Shown: positions 10,701 through 22,164 of the stretch, in pieces
How the letters are laid out: every line of letters starts with the position of its first letter
Numbering within the stretch: position 1 is the stretch's first letter
NCBI GenBank assembly: GCA_003260075.1
Contig: QLIY01000160.1
Span: 150,715 to 214,714 of the forward strand
Reading direction: 5' to 3'
From: Phallusia mammillata
Taxonomy: Eukaryota > Chordata > Ascidiacea > Phlebobranchia > Ascidiidae
Length of the DNA: 64,000 nt
The notes under the pieces: generated by a model
The model's input: the letters and a program-made list of their open reading frames with translations, nothing else
What the model was told of the DNA's origin: nothing
Databases searched by the model: none
Made by a program: the position numbers and the translations under genes

Positions 10701-13632
10701 GCGATGTGATATGAAAAGTTTGGCAGCTCTTGCGTGGGAAGGTGTACTGCGCAACGTGATCGTGTTTAGCACTGAGCACTTAAGTCGTTTTGAGTTAAGT
10801 CAGAGCACTCAGCACGCTTTCCTTAACACTTGCGTAAGGGCCCAAGCAAACTTGAGGACCGCAGTAATGCCAAGGGACCGAGTCAGTTTCTTTTCACACT
10901 TGATCTGGCAGGAGAAATTTGCGGCAGACCACCTCATGTTTGTTGTATCAGCTGAGGAATTTTGTGAGCTCGTTCCACAGCTTTTGAGGCATCGACGCGA
11001 CGTGGTAGTTATGTTTCTGTATGGGCTGTTAGATCCCATTGCTTACAACCAAATGTCAGCAATGTTCGGACCTGCAGCCACTGAAGATTACAATGCGAAG
11101 TATGAATGTCTGAAACACACTTTGGTCCGCATTCTACAAGGAACTGAAGAATCAGAACGTCACTCGTATCAACTTCTTCGAGGTTGCAGTTGGTTGCACG
11201 AGGCCAATAACGATGAACTAACATCATTCGCTGCTCAATTTTTACCATACGAGATTCGACTCTTCGGCTCTATTCTGCCTGTCGATATGGCAAACCTGGT
11301 TTACGTCCTGAAAGCTCTTCGGCGACCTCTATCGATCAATCTGTCGCGATGCAGACTACAGGAAAATGCTTTGGAGATTTTTGTCACAACGTTCGCTGCA
11401 GAAACGTTGGTAAATACAACAAATAAAAACAATTCTTCATATATATGTTTTTGCGGTGCAATAAGGGACATTAACAACAAAAAAGAAGCTTCCAATATTG
11501 TGCTTAAAGCACTTGACAAAAAGTGTCTTTTTTAAAGTAAAAAATCGTTAATCCTCCTGGTGTTTCTTCAAGGATATTTTTTTACATCTTTTTCCTTGTC
11601 TTTTCTCAGATTGAGAATCTGAATTTAAGTTACGTGGCGTTTTCACCTGAAGACTGTAGACATCTGGCGATCTGTCTCGGCAACATTAAGAACTTGAATG
11701 TTCGGGATTGCGAAATGCGCCCAAACGAACTCGAAATAATCACGCAACGATTGCCTCACTTGCAGCACAAGGTAGAGAACTTACGAGTGTATTGTTAAAA
11801 AACATTGATCAACATAAAGTTTTAACTTGGTGAACATCTTGATTTACATCTTATTCTGAAAATGTGTTTTAAGCGTCTTTGTCAGGACCTATCACAGAAC
11901 GTTTCTTAAATCCTTTTAAAAAGTATTTAATAATTAATGTGGCATAAAGACGTGAAATCTAAAATAAGTTCTTCATAAGAAGTGACTATACCAAAATCAA
12001 GTTTTTCTCAATTGCACTGTTTGAATTGATTACTTAGATTTGGACATTACTCATGACAACAATTATGTGTGGCAAAATCGAATGAAACGCTGTATTGTGT
12101 TTCTTCAGATGCGTTACCTGAACTTGAGTGAGAACAAGCTGCGCATAAGGGGAGCACGAATCTTCTCAACTTGCTTAAAGAATATTGACAACCTTGACCT
12201 CACCAAGTGCTTGCTGGTCGCTGAGGGAACACGGGCAATTGCAAGCGAAATTGACAAACTTGACGAACCGGTAATGGTTTAATTGATTTTACAAAGCTTT
12301 GTAAACATAGTATGAAGACTTTTGTTCTTTAATCCACCAGCACACAAAAGTAACAACTTATCAGCACATTTTTTTCTCTTGTGATAATTGTAAGCTCGAT
12401 TTTCTAAAATAAAATCTCATACGAATTACGACATGATATACCTCCCGTCCCGTGTCAAAATCTTACTTTGCTGCAAATTTAACAGTCAACAAGAGTTACG
12501 TAGTACAACTATGACGTAAGAAACAACCATAGGCAAAATCAATGTGTGACAACAAATTGTCTCCACAGAATGATTTCTCAAAGAACAAATTATAATCTTG
12601 TTGAAATACGAACGTTGAAAATGTAGATGGGCAAAAAAACAAAGTGTTTTTGCAGATGGAAAGTTTGTGTATTGACGAGAACTCAATCTGCGATGAAGGT
12701 GCTGCAGCCCTTGCTCAAAGCGTGCGCAATATGCGAAGCCTCAGTGCATGTAATTGCGCAATTGAAAGTCTTGGTGTCAGTCAGTTATGCTCAAAAATCG
12801 CCGATGTACCTCAGCAGGTACGCATATTAAATTGAAACTAAATTTAAAAAAAGACTAAGAAGAGTGCTTTTTTAAAACCATACAGTATTGTTGGGGTGTC
12901 GTTTTTGAAAAGTTTAAAGTAATGTGATGTTGATGCTTTAAATTTTAAAGTTTAAAATAAGGGTTTATGTGAAAATTGAAAATATTCTGCCTTATGTTAG
13001 ATAATTATTTAATGGAATGCGATTTGGTTTAGATGACGTCACTAAAGCTTAGCGACAACAAAATCGGCGATGACGGTGCCAAGTCTATATCCCACATTCT
13101 GCAAAAACTGCAGGAAACGGACCTAGCTTATTGTCACATCAGTAACATTGGTGCCAAGAAACTTGCAAACGCTCTCACCAAACTCAATGCTCCGGTAAAA
13201 CTATATGTTTCAGGATAAAAATTTTAACAATCTCACATTTGAATAATGCTAATGTTCTTCTAAGCTCATGTTGTTATTAATTCTTTGATTTCGTTGCCAG
13301 TAAATTTGCATTTAAAGGTTTTGATATTTTAGATTCGGTATCTTAATTTGTCGGACAATAACATTTCCGATGAAGGCATGACGTGGTTGGTTCGATCCTC
13401 ACACAAGGTTCAAACGCTGGTCGTAAAAGGTTGCACGATTAGTGATGAGTGCAGAGAATACTTGCTGTCCTATCTACTGCATAACAACGTGCCGGTAAGA
13501 TTTATTACGTAAAATCAAAACAAGCCTGAAAAGTAAATTAAAACATTACAAATTGGCTTACCGCACTCAAAAAGTTGGCAGCATTTAATGTTAATTTGAA
13601 TATTTGTTCAGGGTCACACCGTAGAGTTTTAA
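7786..13632 (+). CDS. NACHT-LRR (NLR-like) protein, 9 exons
   Basis: Predicted cytosolic STAND NTPase with leucine-rich repeats, the architecture of NLR innate-immune receptors. Exons: 7786-7851, 8701-8800, 9677-11409, 11610-11771, 12109-12270, 12656-12817, 13033-13194, 13333-13494, 13612-13632. All joins keep frame, giving about 909 aa. The NACHT domain is in exon 3: Walker A GQAGIGKTT near residue 165, Walker B VLIIVDGVDES near 243, and a sensor-like FTSRP near 292. Five exons of exactly 162 nt, all phase 0, each encode 54 aa with LRR cores such as LNLSENKLRIRGARIF and LKLSDNKIGDDGAKSI. The N-terminal ~160 residues show no CARD, death or pyrin domain that I can recognise. The last exon adds only GHTVEF. 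Uncertain points are exons 1-2 (no homology, only consistent phases) and possible further upstream exons. Confidence 0.85.
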
Positions 13633-14825
13633 ACTCAAACAACATGCACGAGTGGAGAAGATAAGTTTTTCGGGGTGGACCGTGTCATAAAACAAAGCCA
13701 AAAAGAACACCCATTGCTCTCACTCGCCCAAAGCTGGCAAATTACTGACGAAAAGTTTATTCTACAACCATTGTAAAGCTGCAAAGTTATTTTACCACCA
13801 ATATTACAAAGAGAGATAAAATCGGGATCGCTGTCAGAGGTGTACACATGTCGGAGTACCGAAGTGTTCAGAGCCGGAGTTCGCCAAACGCCGGAGTCTA
13901 ACCGGAGCCGAAGTTTACGTTTTATTAGATCAGGGGAGTATAGGACTGGAAACTGGAGTTCACTCTGCTTTCATTATTGTTTTGTTTTCTTTCACAATGT
14001 TTTAATTAGTTAGTTGTGTTTTGCAGTAAGAGTAGTTTAGCATCACAATTTATTGTTACTTGGTGAACTGGTGACAAGAAACTTAAAAAAAAAACGTTTG
14101 TTCGTTACAACGGAGAGTTAGGAGCACAAATGGATTTGTATTTTTTTCGAAACCTGATTGTAGTCGGAGTCTTACAAACCCTCCGCACCTTTGGTGGCTA
14201 TCTCCAAAGCAAATAAAAGTACAAAAGTTCAACGACAACGCTAATTTTGCTTACATTACCATAACAAAAGTCAACCCTAATGAAATGACTTTTCAACTCG
14301 TTTTCAAATCGCACCTGTTGTGTCAAACCAGCCCCGTGACATTTACAAAAGGACAATGTCACGTTTTCGGGTCTCTGCAGGGGGCGGTAACATGAATTTT
14401 TGATGATGATGTTCATTTGTTCAAATACTTTTTATTACATGTTTACTAATGGTAAGAATATGTGGTCATTCGTGTATGACAAAGCTTGATGAAAATGAAT
14501 GTGATGCAATAAAAAAAAAATTAAGTCGTGGAGACATTTTATTAATGGTTTCAGTCAATTTTTTTTATTGCAAGTGCAGACTGTTCTCTTTGAACCAAGT
14601 TATTAAAAGTATTTGTAGGGGAAAAAGCAGAGGTTTGTGTCGCAAAATTTTTGAAACAAATATAAAATTTAAACGCCTTTGAAACAAATTGTATTGTACG
14701 AAGCTAAACTGGCATTTAAAATAGCAAAGGGAAAGACTGCAGCTGTTTGATAAGTTGACAAAATAAAAGCTTGTGGTAACTAACCGTTTCATTGTTTAAT
14801 GAACTATATCAAGTGTATAAGTGCC
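13633..14825. other. Intergenic: repeat debris and paralogue-shared upstream element
   Basis: No gene is recognised. About 13840-14200 holds a repeat rich in 'cggagt' motifs, with possible short end repeats (cagaggtg near 13835, cacctttg near 14190) but no convincing target-site duplication. A segment at 14354-14408 matches one upstream of the second channel gene and is listed separately. Confidence 0.5.
14354..14408 (+). promoter_or_regulatory. Upstream element shared by channel genes 1 and 2
   Basis: The segment around 'gggtctctgcagggggcg' recurs at 21778-21837. Flanking 'atcacgtttt'-like and 'gaatttttgatgat'-like sequence also matches. The two copies lie about 470 and 390 nt upstream of the start codons of tandem paralogues 1 and 2. 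It may be a conserved regulatory block or simply duplicated flank. Confidence 0.35.
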
Positions 14826-17800
14826 ATGAGCGTACAAGAAAAAACAGATGTTATTAAAAGTGTTTCCGACAAAAACAAAAATCAGTTGTTTGAAAAAGCA
14901 TTGGTCAAAACGGAAAATTCTGAGAATGATGCACAAAATGCAGTGGATTTGGCCATCGCCTTGAACGCATATCGCTTTACAGAAAGTGTAACAATGCATG
15001 GAGTCAGAAATATATTTCTTAGAGACACACATTTTTTGCGCAGGTAAGTCGTAAAAATCAATGTGTGCTGCTAGTCTTCCGGTTTTCCCCATTTGATACT
15101 TTTGTGCTTAAAATCAACTAAACCAACCAGTAGTCAGGTATATTGAGTGTTTTGTAGTCTAAAAGTATACGAGCTTGTTCCTTTGTAGACTTGTGTGGAC
15201 ATTCGTGGTTTTGGGTGGTCTTGGATATTGCAGTTACATAATTTTTCAAAGTTTCAAATCCTACTACACTTATCCCACAACACTCAAAATCAACACGGTG
15301 TTTGAAGCAAAGAGCGAATTTCCGGCTGTTACCATTTGCCCGTACAACACTTTTCAGTAAGTGTATGGGCTATCATGTATAGTGGGCTATTTAATAACAA
15401 TTTTTTGAAAATGCGGCGGATTTTTATTCGATGAAATAAATTAGCCTTTGTAAAGTCGATATAGGACATTTTTTTCCTTTAAGCAAAAACGAATGACATT
15501 GACATGTGTCAACAAATTGTGTTTCAGGCGAAGTGCCATGACAGCCAGCCAAATCAAAGCCGTCCATCAAATTTTCGGAGTATTTTATTTTCCATTGGAC
15601 GGAGAACGAGTTAATCTAAGCGACTTCGACAATTTAAACTTTGTGGAATTCCTTCGTAATACCTCCTACAAATATCCAACCAACTAGTAAGCAACTTATA
15701 ATATGTGACTAAAATGTCACACAAAAGTAGGACATGCGAATATACCACAAATGAAATTAAACAATTTTTTTATTTCAGATGTGAAAAGTAATTAATTTGT
15801 GAAATTATAAGTTATAGGTAAAAGTAAATTTTTTTACAAAATTAGATTATTGTTGTATGTGCTGTTGTCTATTTTTAGTTTGTTGTTGCATCAATTATCG
15901 CTTGAACGGATTTTAATTGTTTTTATAGTTGCGTGTACAAAGGAAGGCTGTGTGGAAAGGATTTGCTTCAGACATATTTAACTGATTATGGATTCTGTAG
16001 GGTTTTTGACCCAAGCGCGGATCCACAACTAAAAGCACAAACAGCAACAGGTAAAATAGCACATATATATATACGTGCTTTCATTATGGTAGGTCTACCA
16101 TATTTTAATTAACATAAAAGCGAAGGCATTGCGCGGTGATGAGTTCAACTGTCTTAAAATTTTAAAAACTTATACAGATGAACGAAATTAAAAAAAAAAT
16201 AATGACCTCGGAGGAAAAAGTTACTTTTAATTGAAATGAAGGATATGTCCTTCAAAATGCGTTATTCGATTACAGAAGGAATTATTCGATTACTGCAGTA
16301 GTTCTTAAGGCTAGGCCTAAACCTGGTGTAATATTGTGTCATAGCTACTTTTTGTCAACATGTTTAGGCAACACAAACTATTGCTCGCGATTAGAAAAAG
16401 ATCGGGAATCACTGGATTACTGGGTAGAGCTATTAACACTATACCTCAGGGGACATTCACTTTCACAAGAGGACGTAAAGAGCTGAATTTTTTTATTTAG
16501 CGGCTGAAGAGTGGTTGGGTTGGGAAATAAGTATAAAATTTTACATTAGTAGCTAAATTTTTGTGCTAGTTTTATTAAATTTTAAATGCTAACACCTTAC
16601 CCAGACCCTATAATAGCCCCAACCGTGAGCATTTTGGGAGATATAACGTTTTAAATGTAAAAAAGTTCTCTTTGCGCCACCTGTCGAAAATTTAGGCACT
16701 TTTGGATGTCGCGAGAGGTATGGTGTTAGTAGCTCCACCCGCTTACTGGGACTGTTAAAAATAAACTGCGGGATAACATTTCCTTATTTTGAGCCTACCC
16801 AGCTCTAATCTAATGCATGTGCATAATCCAACTAAGTTATATTATCTTGTTTTCCTTACAGGTCAGAGAGGAGGTATGGAATTTAGCGAAGCTTTAAATG
16901 AATCAGAATGGACAATGGGACCTTTTCTTGCATACGACGGTTTTCGTGTTACTGTACATTCTCCCGGAACAAAAGTGCATTATCTGCGGGATAAAGGCTT
17001 TTCACTTTTACCTGGCTATAGCACAGAAGTTGCTTTAAAGCGAAAGCATATCATTGTTTTGGTTAGTTTTATAGAGTTTCGAATAAAATAATACCAAGGT
17101 CGCCAACCCCTTGTTTGAAAGGAAAAAGTTAGTCGCAAATCAGTAATGTTTTCCCTTTGTTCTTTCCCTTTTTGTATGGTAACCTAAAACTTTTTAAACT
17201 TACATATCACACCAAGACCATTGAAACCGATAAACCAAATCAGCCGGTCACCAAGCATTTCCACATGGCAAGACGGTTTCTAATTTACATTACAGCCTCC
17301 ACCGCACGGACAATGTGGACAGGCCAATCTTTCCTTTTATGATTCGTACTCAAGAGAAGACTGTTTGCTTGAATGTGAAACCAATCACACCGTAAAAGTG
17401 TGTGGCTGCAAGTTCTTTTATATGCCCGGTGATGCCCAAGTATGCCGACTTTCGCAAATGCCCAAATGCTTTTATGTACTGAAAGACGCGTTTGGAAATG
17501 AATCAAGCAAGTTATTGATGCCTTAGTTGAATAGTTAACAAGATTCCAGATAAATAAACTATGTAGTCTGTTAACAGAAATATTTGACCAGACGAAATGT
17601 CGCTGTCCACAAGAGTGCAGCTACATTGATTATGAACTGGAAATTACCCACACCGCACCCACAAAGGGTTGGACAAACGTTCTAAAAAAGTTTCTTAACC
17701 TGGATTTCAGGTACCATAATACAGTGTTACAATCATCTTACAACTTATACTGACCTGTTTTTGAATCTTCTATACCTAGCAAAGCAATGGGGTTGCGCGT

Positions 17801-19379
17801 GTACTATCAGAACTTCGAATACACCGAAATTGAACAGGTTGCTATTTATTCTGTGGAGAAACTGATATGTGATATTGGAGGAGCAGCTGGTTTATTCTTA
17901 GGATGCAGGTAATGATTGTGAGGGGGGAAATATCCCCAAACATTTGAGATGGTGTTTTTACAAAATTGTGAGTTGTGAACGACATATAACTTGGCGACTT
18001 TAAAGTCCTTTTACTCGTGTGATACATGACAAGGGATTAGGGTTTCTTTCCCGGAATTCCGGGATCCCGGACAAATTCAGCAAAAAAATCTATCCCGGGA
18101 TTTTCTCAAAAATTGATTGCTTTTTTGAATGGAATGATAAATAGTTCTATTGTTGCGAACAGTACAACAGTGTTAGAACCCACGTTATAGCTCTCCAGTT
18201 CGTCAAATTCGCGTTATAGCTCTCCAGTTGGTGAAAATCTGTCAATTTTTAAAATGCCAAGACGAGTGATTATAGCGCTATCGACTTGTGTNTGTGTCAC
18301 AAGGATGTCGGTTCTAATCCTATCTCTGTAGCTTTTCGCCTAAATCGGAAACTGATTTCAATTTAAAAAATAATTTAACAAAAAAAAGATTCAATTAACT
18401 TGCAATATAACAGGCAGCTCGACGGCGGCCTCGTGAAAAAAATGCATTTATGCTTTGCCGGCCAATTAAAAATAAAAATGAAACAAACAAACAAACAAAT
18501 ATTATAAATTTAACAAAAATTGAATAAAATCCCGGGATTTCCAGGCATTAAAGTTGTTTTTGTCCCGGAATCCCGGGATAGGCCAAAGTGGCAAATTTGA
18601 GAAACCATACATGGGATGTAACGTTTGAACTCGATATAAATGCACATGCTTGTGGGTTTAGTATAAGTGATGCGCGAACACTTTGCGAAACCTCTAAAGT
18701 AAAAAGTTTGAAAGGTAAAAATTAAAGCCGATACAAATTCCTATCCGTAGTTTTGTGTGCAGGTAAACTAAGTACGAGCTTGCAGTATCAAGGGAAGGGG
18801 CAATACAGAAATCTTTTTATTGCCAAATTAAATACTGTTTTAATGTATAATTGCACCACTAAGTCAGATTATTTCGAGCTAATATTGCGTAGTCTTTAAT
18901 AAATGTTAATATTGCGACTATACAACATCAAGCACCAAACTCTGTTAAGGGTATAATTTGGCCCTTGTCTGCACAAAAGTGCAAAACTTAGCGTATTCTT
19001 ACTTTTCATCAAGTTTATTACGTTGCATGTTGTTATGTTTTGGTTAAATTAAGAACTGTGTTTGGTGAATCTCAAATAAATAAATAAGTAAGTGTAGTTT
19101 CATCTGGTAAAAGAAAAAAGACTTGAACTTCTGAAATCGTTTTGTAAACATAAACAAACTTAAAAACCAAAAACAGGCAAACAGTTGATTACTCACAGGT
19201 AAAAATTTAAGAAACTCCTTCATTCTTTATTGTTTCTGTTAAAACGGAAAATTTTGTTTTTCAGCTTTGTGACTTGTTTCGAGTTTGTTGATTTCCTGGG
19301 AGAACTGCTCTGGATCACTGGATTTCGAACTCAACGCAAACGGGGAAGAAAACTTAACAGTCGCCAACAATCCGAATAA
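14826..19379 (+). CDS. DEG/ENaC/ASIC-like sodium channel, tandem copy 1
   Basis: Subunit of a trimeric, amiloride-sensitive-type cation channel at the plasma membrane. Exons: 14826-15043, 15189-15356, 15528-15686, 15929-16050, 16862-17061, 17296-17506, 17578-17710, 17780-17908, 19265-19379; 484 aa. The N-terminus carries the His-Gly gating motif (TMHG). TM1 is at about residues 74-99, followed by the family motif FPAVTICPYN. The extracellular Cys-rich region has PPPHGQCG and a DCLLECE...VCGCKFFYMPGDA block close to the family signature. TM2 carries GLFLGCS as the G-x-S selectivity filter, then EFVDFLGELLW. The start was chosen because MSVQEK aligns with MDVPEK of copy 2, although an in-frame Met lies at 14799. 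Intron 6 must use a GC donor (A|GCAAGT at 17506/17507) to keep frame. Intron 8 holds a hAT MITE. Gating ligand (protons, peptide or other) cannot be told. Confidence 0.93.
18038..18609. mobile_element. hAT-type MITE with CCCGGGA-rich ends
   Basis: The ends TAGGGTTTCT and AGAAACCATA are imperfect inverted repeats. They are flanked by 8-bp caagggat and catgggat (one mismatch). Subterminal sequence has repeated 'cccgggat' words. There is no transposase frame. An n lies inside at 18292. The element is inserted in intron 8 of channel copy 1. Confidence 0.6.
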
Positions 19380-21355
19380 CCCAAGAAGAAGTTAGAGTCA
19401 TACTAAAACTGGCAAACTCTAAGCCACAGCGTTCAGCTGTTCTTGTTGTTCTCTACTTCTAGTCGTGATCTGTATTTGGTTTTAATATAAAATAGTGCAG
19501 AAAGCGCATGACTGCTTGTAAAGGTGCGCTTAACTTGTTACATTGTTACAAAACTTGTTACATTTTTGTATGCAACAGTTACGTGCTACAAATGCTACAA
19601 TAATTCGGAGGTCGAAAAAAGCTGAATTTCATTATTACTATAGATGCGATGCTTATATTCATGGGAAATTTAAAATATTTCGCGACCCAGACTGGAAGGT
19701 GTCGCGACCCAAATTTGGGTCGCGACCCACTATTTGCGGACCCCTGTCGTAAGCGATCACCAATTTAGGTGTTTATTTCTAGAAAGGTAAACATTAATAA
19801 GGAGTCCCAATGCAGCACGTCGGCAAAAAATAAGGCGTGGTTTACCTTGTAACACTAATGGTACACAAATATCGACATAGTTTTTTAACAACTATTAACT
19901 CCCGTCAACGTCCCGGAACAAACATGGATTCTCTTTTCGACGGGCCTATATTGACTACAATTTACCGCTGTCGAAAATTCTAACTACGCCTGCATTAAAC
20001 GACGGACAGAATATAATCGCATGCTATTGTGACCTCACAAGGAAAGTTTACACTCTGGTGCAATTTAACAACACGACACATGACGTACAGATACAGTTGA
20101 GTGACTTTGCGATGTAAGCAATGTATGTTCTGTCATGCGGATAGGATGTATTCAACATTAATTTTCAGGGCGTTCAAAATAAACAATGATCGTAAAAATT
20201 ACTAGAGTATGACATGAAACTGTAGTGTAAATTTAAAACCCACATATTGGTGCCTTGTGAGCGTTTGATGCGAAGAATCTAAAAAACTGCACAAATGAGG
20301 AGTACACAACCCAACTGGAATTGCGGGCACGAATTTCTCCAACCTTCTATAGTATCGTGTTACACCATGTTTAAGAAATTTGATTCTATTGTGTAAAATA
20401 TTTCTTTCGTACCACAGTACCACTATCACTCGTTCATATTGGTGATGTACAGAATCGAAGTTTCGTTTCGACCGAAACCGAATATTCGGCGGTTTTGCGG
20501 AATAAATTCGGCCGAATCAACCCAATCATTTATGACGTCACGCAAAGTCGTATACTACGCGTTTGACATAAAAACAGAGGTTTATCTACCAGGCAATCGT
20601 GCAGAATGGTTGTGTTGCGTCCTTATTTTAGTTCTGTGGGGTTTAACATTGCCTCAAACATGATTGCCAACCCGATAATGAATTACTGATTTTTTTTGTC
20701 TGCAGTGGGAAAAGCGTGAATGTTGTAAAAAATATAATGATTGAAGCGATTTTCGTTGGTACTAAGCAGAAAGGATGCGTTTAACGCTTTAAATGGGTGT
20801 TCGTAAAAGATTCGGTTTCAGCCGAATCGCAACAAACTATTTGGCCGAGACCGAATCTTTGTAAAAGTGGACGATTTGCCGAATATTCGGTACATCTCTA
20901 GTTCCTATACAAATACGCACTACAATCAAATACATCTTAAAATCGACAAGAAATCATCAGGGGGGGGGGGAATCATCAGTGAATATTTTAGTACGTAACT
21001 AAAAACAACACACTTGTGTCACTTTTAAACTAATCCAGGGTCAAATTGGGCCCACAGACCCCGTGTTGTGCACTCCTGGCTTTAAACGTTTTTGTGTTGT
21101 TTATAGGGACATACTGATGAATATGAGTAATGGAACAAAAATGTGACACAATACCTATGGAAAAAATGTGACACAATATTTACAACGGCTATTTTTTACC
21201 AGATAAGATAATTGAAACCTACCCTAGAATCATGCTAAAAGTCGTAAATTTAAATATATATATTAGTATTTTTAATTTTATATGTCATGCTGACTCACTT
21301 GGTGTTGCACAGGGAGTCGAACCGCTTGTCATATGGGTTCAGGTTCGGTTCGGGT

Positions 21356-21440
<85 letters not shown>
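21356..21440. repeat. 85-nt poly(G) tract
   Basis: An uninterrupted run of 85 G. Tracts in the 20.9-37.1 kb block are G and those elsewhere are C, so this is probably a filled gap or sequencing artefact rather than genomic DNA. It produces spurious homopolymeric open frames on both strands. Confidence 0.9.
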
Positions 21441-21441
<1 letters not shown>

Positions 21442-21777
21442 GCATTTTGAACTTCAATTTAACGCACAGACCGATCAAGAACATTGACTTATGACTTTGG
21501 TGCCCCATAGAAGAGTAAAAGCAAAGAAAAGCCTGGGAGATGAAAATATTATTCTGTAGTGGCAAAGTTAACAATTATAAAAGATGACCATTCAAGTTTG
21601 ACCGCCATGTCGTATAAAAAAGGGCAAAAACTTGTCATTTTCTTTGATTCCATTGATAATGCGAAAGCAAATACCAGATAAAACGATCATTATTAGGTTT
21701 GGCAATTTGTGTCCACACCTGCTGTTATCAAACAGACCTTTTAGCACTTGAAATAGATTATGAAGTAACAAAAGAAA

Positions 21778-21837
21778 CAATATCACGTTTTGGGGTCTCT
21801 GCAGGGGGCGCGATGACATTAATTTTTCATGATAATA
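21778..21837 (+). promoter_or_regulatory. Upstream element shared by channel genes 1 and 2 (second copy)
   Basis: Matches 14354-14408, including 'ggggtctctgcagggggcg' and a following 'taatttttcatgataat'. It lies about 390 nt before the start codon of channel copy 2. Function is not known. It may be duplicated flank retained since the tandem duplication. Confidence 0.35.
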
Positions 21838-22164
21838 TCCGTTTTCTCCAACAAAATGTCTTTTGAAATGTCGAAATACAAGCCATATCAGTAGATGGTA
21901 ATTTATCTGGTGACACAAACTAGGTAAAACATGTGACAAACCAGGTGATTGTGATGCAACAGTGAAGAAAACGCCGCAAATACGCTTTAATATGGTTTCT
22001 TTAGAAAATATTGATGTATTCTACAAATGGAGCTTGACTTGTTTGAAGCGAGTTTTTTGACGATTTTTAATTTGCGAATAATGTCAAAAGTTTAGAACCA
22101 GATTTACAAAAGTTGTTAAACTGCTTTTTTTCTTATTTTTCAAATGATATCAGGAGTAATTGCC

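Larger units (their letters stand above)
19380..22164. other. Intergenic between channel copies 1 and 2: repeats and G tracts
   Basis: No gene is recognised. Contents: a 'gggtcgcgaccca' palindrome-rich transposon end near 19680-19745; a region at about 20440-20900 with inverted 'ccgaatattcgg' words at both ends, probably another terminal-repeat element; an 11-G tract at 20960-20970 flanked by the direct repeat aatcatcag; and an 85-G tract at 21356-21440. The shared upstream element lies at 21778-21837. Poly-Gly and poly-Pro frames over the long G tract are not genes. Confidence 0.6.

Noticed and set aside
13835-14195. hAT-like element with cagaggtg/cacctttg ends
   Set aside because: The flanking octamers match at only about five of eight positions, so no target duplication can be claimed.
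20439-20663. 74-codon plus-strand frame
   Set aside because: Lies within a terminal-repeat element with 'ccgaatattcgg' words; not conserved as protein.
21232-21574. Poly-Gly (plus) and poly-Pro (minus) open frames
   Set aside because: They exist only because of the 85-G tract, which is probably artificial.
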